Of a stretch of 7,854 bases of DNA, positions 6,563-7,854 are shown one piece after another. The notes beneath the pieces were generated by a model that saw only the letters and a list, made by a program, of their open reading frames with translations, was not told the DNA's origin and made no database searches. This DNA comes from a bacterium (GTDB lineage Bacteria > Chloroflexota > Dehalococcoidia > Tepidiformales > Tepidiformaceae), in assembly GCA_945861295.1 (NCBI GenBank), contig CAMAUF010000083.1, positions 1 through 7,854 of the forward strand, given 5' to 3'. Positions within the stretch are counted from its first letter, which is position 1, and each line of letters opens with the position of its first letter. Position numbers and translations under genes: made by a program.

Positions 6563-6680
6563 AGACGGCCTGCTTTCGAGCATGCCGCCAAAGGAAACAG
6601 GAACGCTGGGGAATGATGGTTACTTCGCGGCGCGGGGCCGAGAGGTAACCCGTGGGGGCGCCCCGCTGAGGGCCGCTCTC
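6563..6680 (-). promoter_or_regulatory. Riboswitch expression platform (candidate hairpins)
   Basis: Between the aptamer and the first start codon, several overlapping pairings are possible on the minus strand. GGTTAC (6650-6645) pairs with GTAACC (6623-6618), enclosing a GC-rich loop. GCGGGGC (6666-6660) pairs with GCCCCGC (6638-6632). CGCCGC (6632-6627) can pair with the 3' strand of aptamer P1 (GCGGCG, 6687-6682). These compete, as expected for a switch. No T-run follows any hairpin, so a classic intrinsic terminator is not seen. Control of translation or Rho-dependent termination is more plausible. Confidence 0.45.
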
Positions 6681-6771
6681 ACGCCGCATTCCCTACGCTC
6701 GCATTACCGAGGTCAGGTTCCTGGGGTGTTGTCCTTGCGGACTCTCAGCCTTCCGGCTCCCCCAGCGGCAT
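6681..6771 (-). promoter_or_regulatory. TPP (THI-box) riboswitch aptamer
   Basis: Read on the minus strand, this leader has the classic thiamine pyrophosphate aptamer (Rfam RF00059). P1 is ATGCCGC (6771-6765) with GCGGCGT (6687-6681), 7 pairs including one G-U. P2 is TGGGG (6764-6760) with CCCCA (6726-6722). P3 is AGCC/GGCT (6758-6755 with 6750-6747) closed by a GGAA tetraloop. The conserved GGCTGAGA (6750-6743) follows, then a small extra hairpin GTCC-GCAA-GGAC (6742-6731). ACCTGA (6718-6713) leads into P4 CTCG/CGAG (6711-6708 with 6701-6698), enclosing GTAATG. GCGTAGGGAA (6698-6689) completes the core. Both the pyrimidine-binding (CTGAGA) and pyrophosphate-binding (GCGTAGGGA) signatures are intact. 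It lies about 120 bases before the thiamine-binding protein start, so it should lower expression of the whole transport operon when TPP is abundant. Confidence 0.96.
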
Positions 6772-6972
6772 GCCATTTGTCCAATAAACCGTACTCCGCC
6801 GTGCCCGCGTTCGCAATCGTCACCGGGTGGACCCCAGGGGCAGGCCTCCGCGCCCAACTGTCACCGGGCCGCTCCCCGCACCTATAACACGGGATACAGG
6901 GATTACGCCCAGATTGCGGTGAAATTACAGAGGACGCAAAGAGAGCGTTACACAACCCGCTGGCGGTATCAG
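6772..6972. other. Divergent intergenic region upstream of the GGDEF-like gene
   Basis: Together with the riboswitch leader this makes a gap of about 410 bases between the two divergent start codons. It must hold promoters for both directions. Plus-strand TATAAC at 6883-6888 is a fair -10 element, with only a poor -35 (CTGTCA at 6858, spacing 19). The stretch 6883-6950 is noticeably more AT-rich than its surroundings. No further RNA gene or small ORF could be supported. Confidence 0.35.
6788..6816 (-). promoter_or_regulatory. Possible promoter of the riboswitch operon
   Basis: On the minus strand TTGCGA (6816-6811) and TACGGT (6793-6788) stand 17 bases apart, just ahead of the aptamer. They match a housekeeping -35 in 4 of 6 positions but the -10 in only 3 of 6. 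Placement is right; sequence support is weak. Confidence 0.25.
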
Positions 6973-7782
6973 ATGCACTCCACGGACGCCCCCCCGCAGG
7001 ATGCCCTCACCCTTCGTTCACACCTCGACGCGGCGCTCAGGCGGCCGGGACTCTGGGCCGTCGGCGCGTTTGGCCTCGGTTCCATCGCCGCGACGTTCAC
7101 GCTAGGCGACGGGGCCGGCGCGACCGGATTCGCCTTCACCCTGCTGGCCGCGATGCTGCAAGCGCCCCCCGCCCGGGCGTTGCTCGATCGGCTCTTTGGG
7201 CCGTCCATCGTGGATGAGTCCGCGGATACGAGTTGGAAGATGACCATCCCGGATCAACGCAGGCTGACGATGGAACTGGATCGGCAACTCACGCGGTCAC
7301 TCCGTTACGACGAAGACATGACGCTCGTGACTGTCTCGGTCGGCGACGGCGAACGTCTCAAGCTCGCTGCTGGCCTCAATGGTCTGGCGGCGGCGCACCG
7401 CCAGGTGGGCGAAACATTGGAACGCATGACTCGTACCTCAGACTTCATCGGGCGCTTGGACGATGGCCGATACGGTGTCATCCTCACGCACTGCACGGAA
7501 CTCCGCGCTCAGCGGTACGTGAGCCGCCTCCAGGAAGCGATTAAAGGCACCACGCTCATCGTCAATGGCCGGAGCCAACCACTGCAAATCGCCTTGGATG
7601 TGCGCTGCTTCCAGGCCGACCCCCGCCGCCAGCGCGACGCCGCAAGCCTGATGGCGGCGGCGCTCGCCGTGCCGCAGGCCCCGCCGACCGAGCGGACGCC
7701 GCTCGAATCCGACGGCGCGAAGCTGCGCCAGATCCTGTTCGCCGAGAGCGCCCAGGCCAGCACTGCCAGGGGCTCGCGGTAA
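6973..7782 (+). CDS. Membrane protein with degenerate GGDEF-like domain
   Basis: This 269-residue protein has two hydrophobic segments (about 25-44 and 47-66), then a linker and a domain at about 93-215 resembling a diguanylate cyclase fold. The clue is RTSDFIGRLDDGRYGVIL at 154-171. It aligns in style with the GGDEF-family pattern 'R-x-x-D-x-x-x-R-x-GGDEF-x-V-x-L', but the GGDEF position reads DDGRY. The usual metal-binding Asp motif near the start also appears lost (VTVSVGDGERLK, 119-130). Cyclase activity is therefore unlikely; it may be a c-di-GMP/GTP-binding or purely structural relative. The tail at 233-269 is Ala/Pro/Ser-rich. The start is uncertain: ATG 6973 (weak GGCGG upstream) is preferred, but an in-frame GTG at 6919 would add 18 residues. 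It is followed by a strong hairpin, so it is probably a single-gene unit. The gene is confident; the domain call is moderate. Confidence 0.65.
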   Translation: MHSTDAPPQDALTLRSHLDAALRRPGLWAVGAFGLGSIAATFTLGDGAGATGFAFTLLAAMLQAPPARALLDRLFGPSIVDESADTSWKMTIPDQRRLTMELDRQLTRSLRYDEDMTLVTVSVGDGERLKLAAGLNGLAAAHRQVGETLERMTRTSDFIGRLDDGRYGVILTHCTELRAQRYVSRLQEAIKGTTLIVNGRSQPLQIALDVRCFQADPRRQRDAASLMAAALAVPQAPPTERTPLESDGAKLRQILFAESAQASTARGSR

Positions 7783-7810
7783 CGCGGCCCAGCCAGTTCG
7801 AGAGGGGACC

Positions 7811-7854
7811 GACGACGCCGGCGAGTAACTCACTCGCGGGCGTCGTCTTCGTTC
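7811..7854 (+). terminator. Strong hairpin, likely terminator of the GGDEF-like gene
   Basis: A 16-bp stem with one mismatch (7811-7826 with 7832-7847, outer part GACGACGCC/GGCGTCGTC) closes a 5-base AACTC loop 28 bases after the stop. A weak T-rich tract (TTCGTTC) follows to the window edge. The fit to an intrinsic terminator is good apart from the interrupted T-tract. Confidence 0.65.

Noticed and set aside
6832..6840. CCCCAGGGG palindrome in the divergent intergenic region
   Set aside because: A one-base loop cannot form a hairpin, and a 9-base palindrome alone is weak evidence for an operator.
6477..6887. Plus-strand open frame of 136 codons across the riboswitch region
   Set aside because: It runs antisense to the structured aptamer and the start of the thiamine-binding gene, with no protein motif or ribosome site.

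Overview
The window is high-GC bacterial DNA. Genes are tightly packed on both strands and repeatedly share start/stop overlaps (GTGA, ATGA). Composition, the PIG-L deacetylase style and the Asp-rich lipoprotein linker would fit Chloroflexota (Dehalococcoidia-like) or a similar high-GC group. That placement is an impression from sequence style only; no marker gene is present.

Layout. (1) Positions 2-637 (+) hold the 3' part of an unrecognised single-pass membrane protein with a Pro/Ala/Thr/Ser-rich tail; its base and codon use look less GC-biased than the rest. (2) A short gap carries a GC-rich imperfect palindrome (706-751) of the dispersed REP-like kind. (3) Positions 822-3615 (+) form a three-gene translationally coupled operon: a PIG-L/LmbE-family zinc deacetylase and two small-molecule kinases of different families (APH-like and EcKL/CHK-like). 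(4) Meeting it tail to tail, with only 15 bp between, is a minus-strand thiamine-type operon reading from about 6771 down to 3631. Its order is TPP riboswitch, a YkoF/MTH1187-type thiamine-binding protein, an ABC permease (ThiX-like), an NMT1/THI5 lipoprotein substrate-binding protein (ThiY-like) and an ABC ATPase (ThiZ-like). (5) Divergent from it, at 6973-7782 (+), is a membrane protein with a degenerate GGDEF-like domain, followed by a strong hairpin at 7811-7847.

How it works together. The minus operon is a coherent thiamine or pyrimidine-precursor uptake unit. When TPP is plentiful the leader RNA should bind it and reduce expression. When TPP is scarce, the lipoprotein captures the precursor outside the cell and ThiX/ThiZ import it using ATP; the small thiamine-binding protein may sense or hand over ligand in the cytoplasm. 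The plus operon (one deacetylase, two kinases) looks like a small-molecule modification or salvage pathway whose substrate cannot be read from sequence. No CRISPR array, tRNA, rRNA or insertion sequence was seen. The least explained items are the deacetylase/two-kinase operon, the orphan membrane protein at the left edge and the degenerate GGDEF protein.
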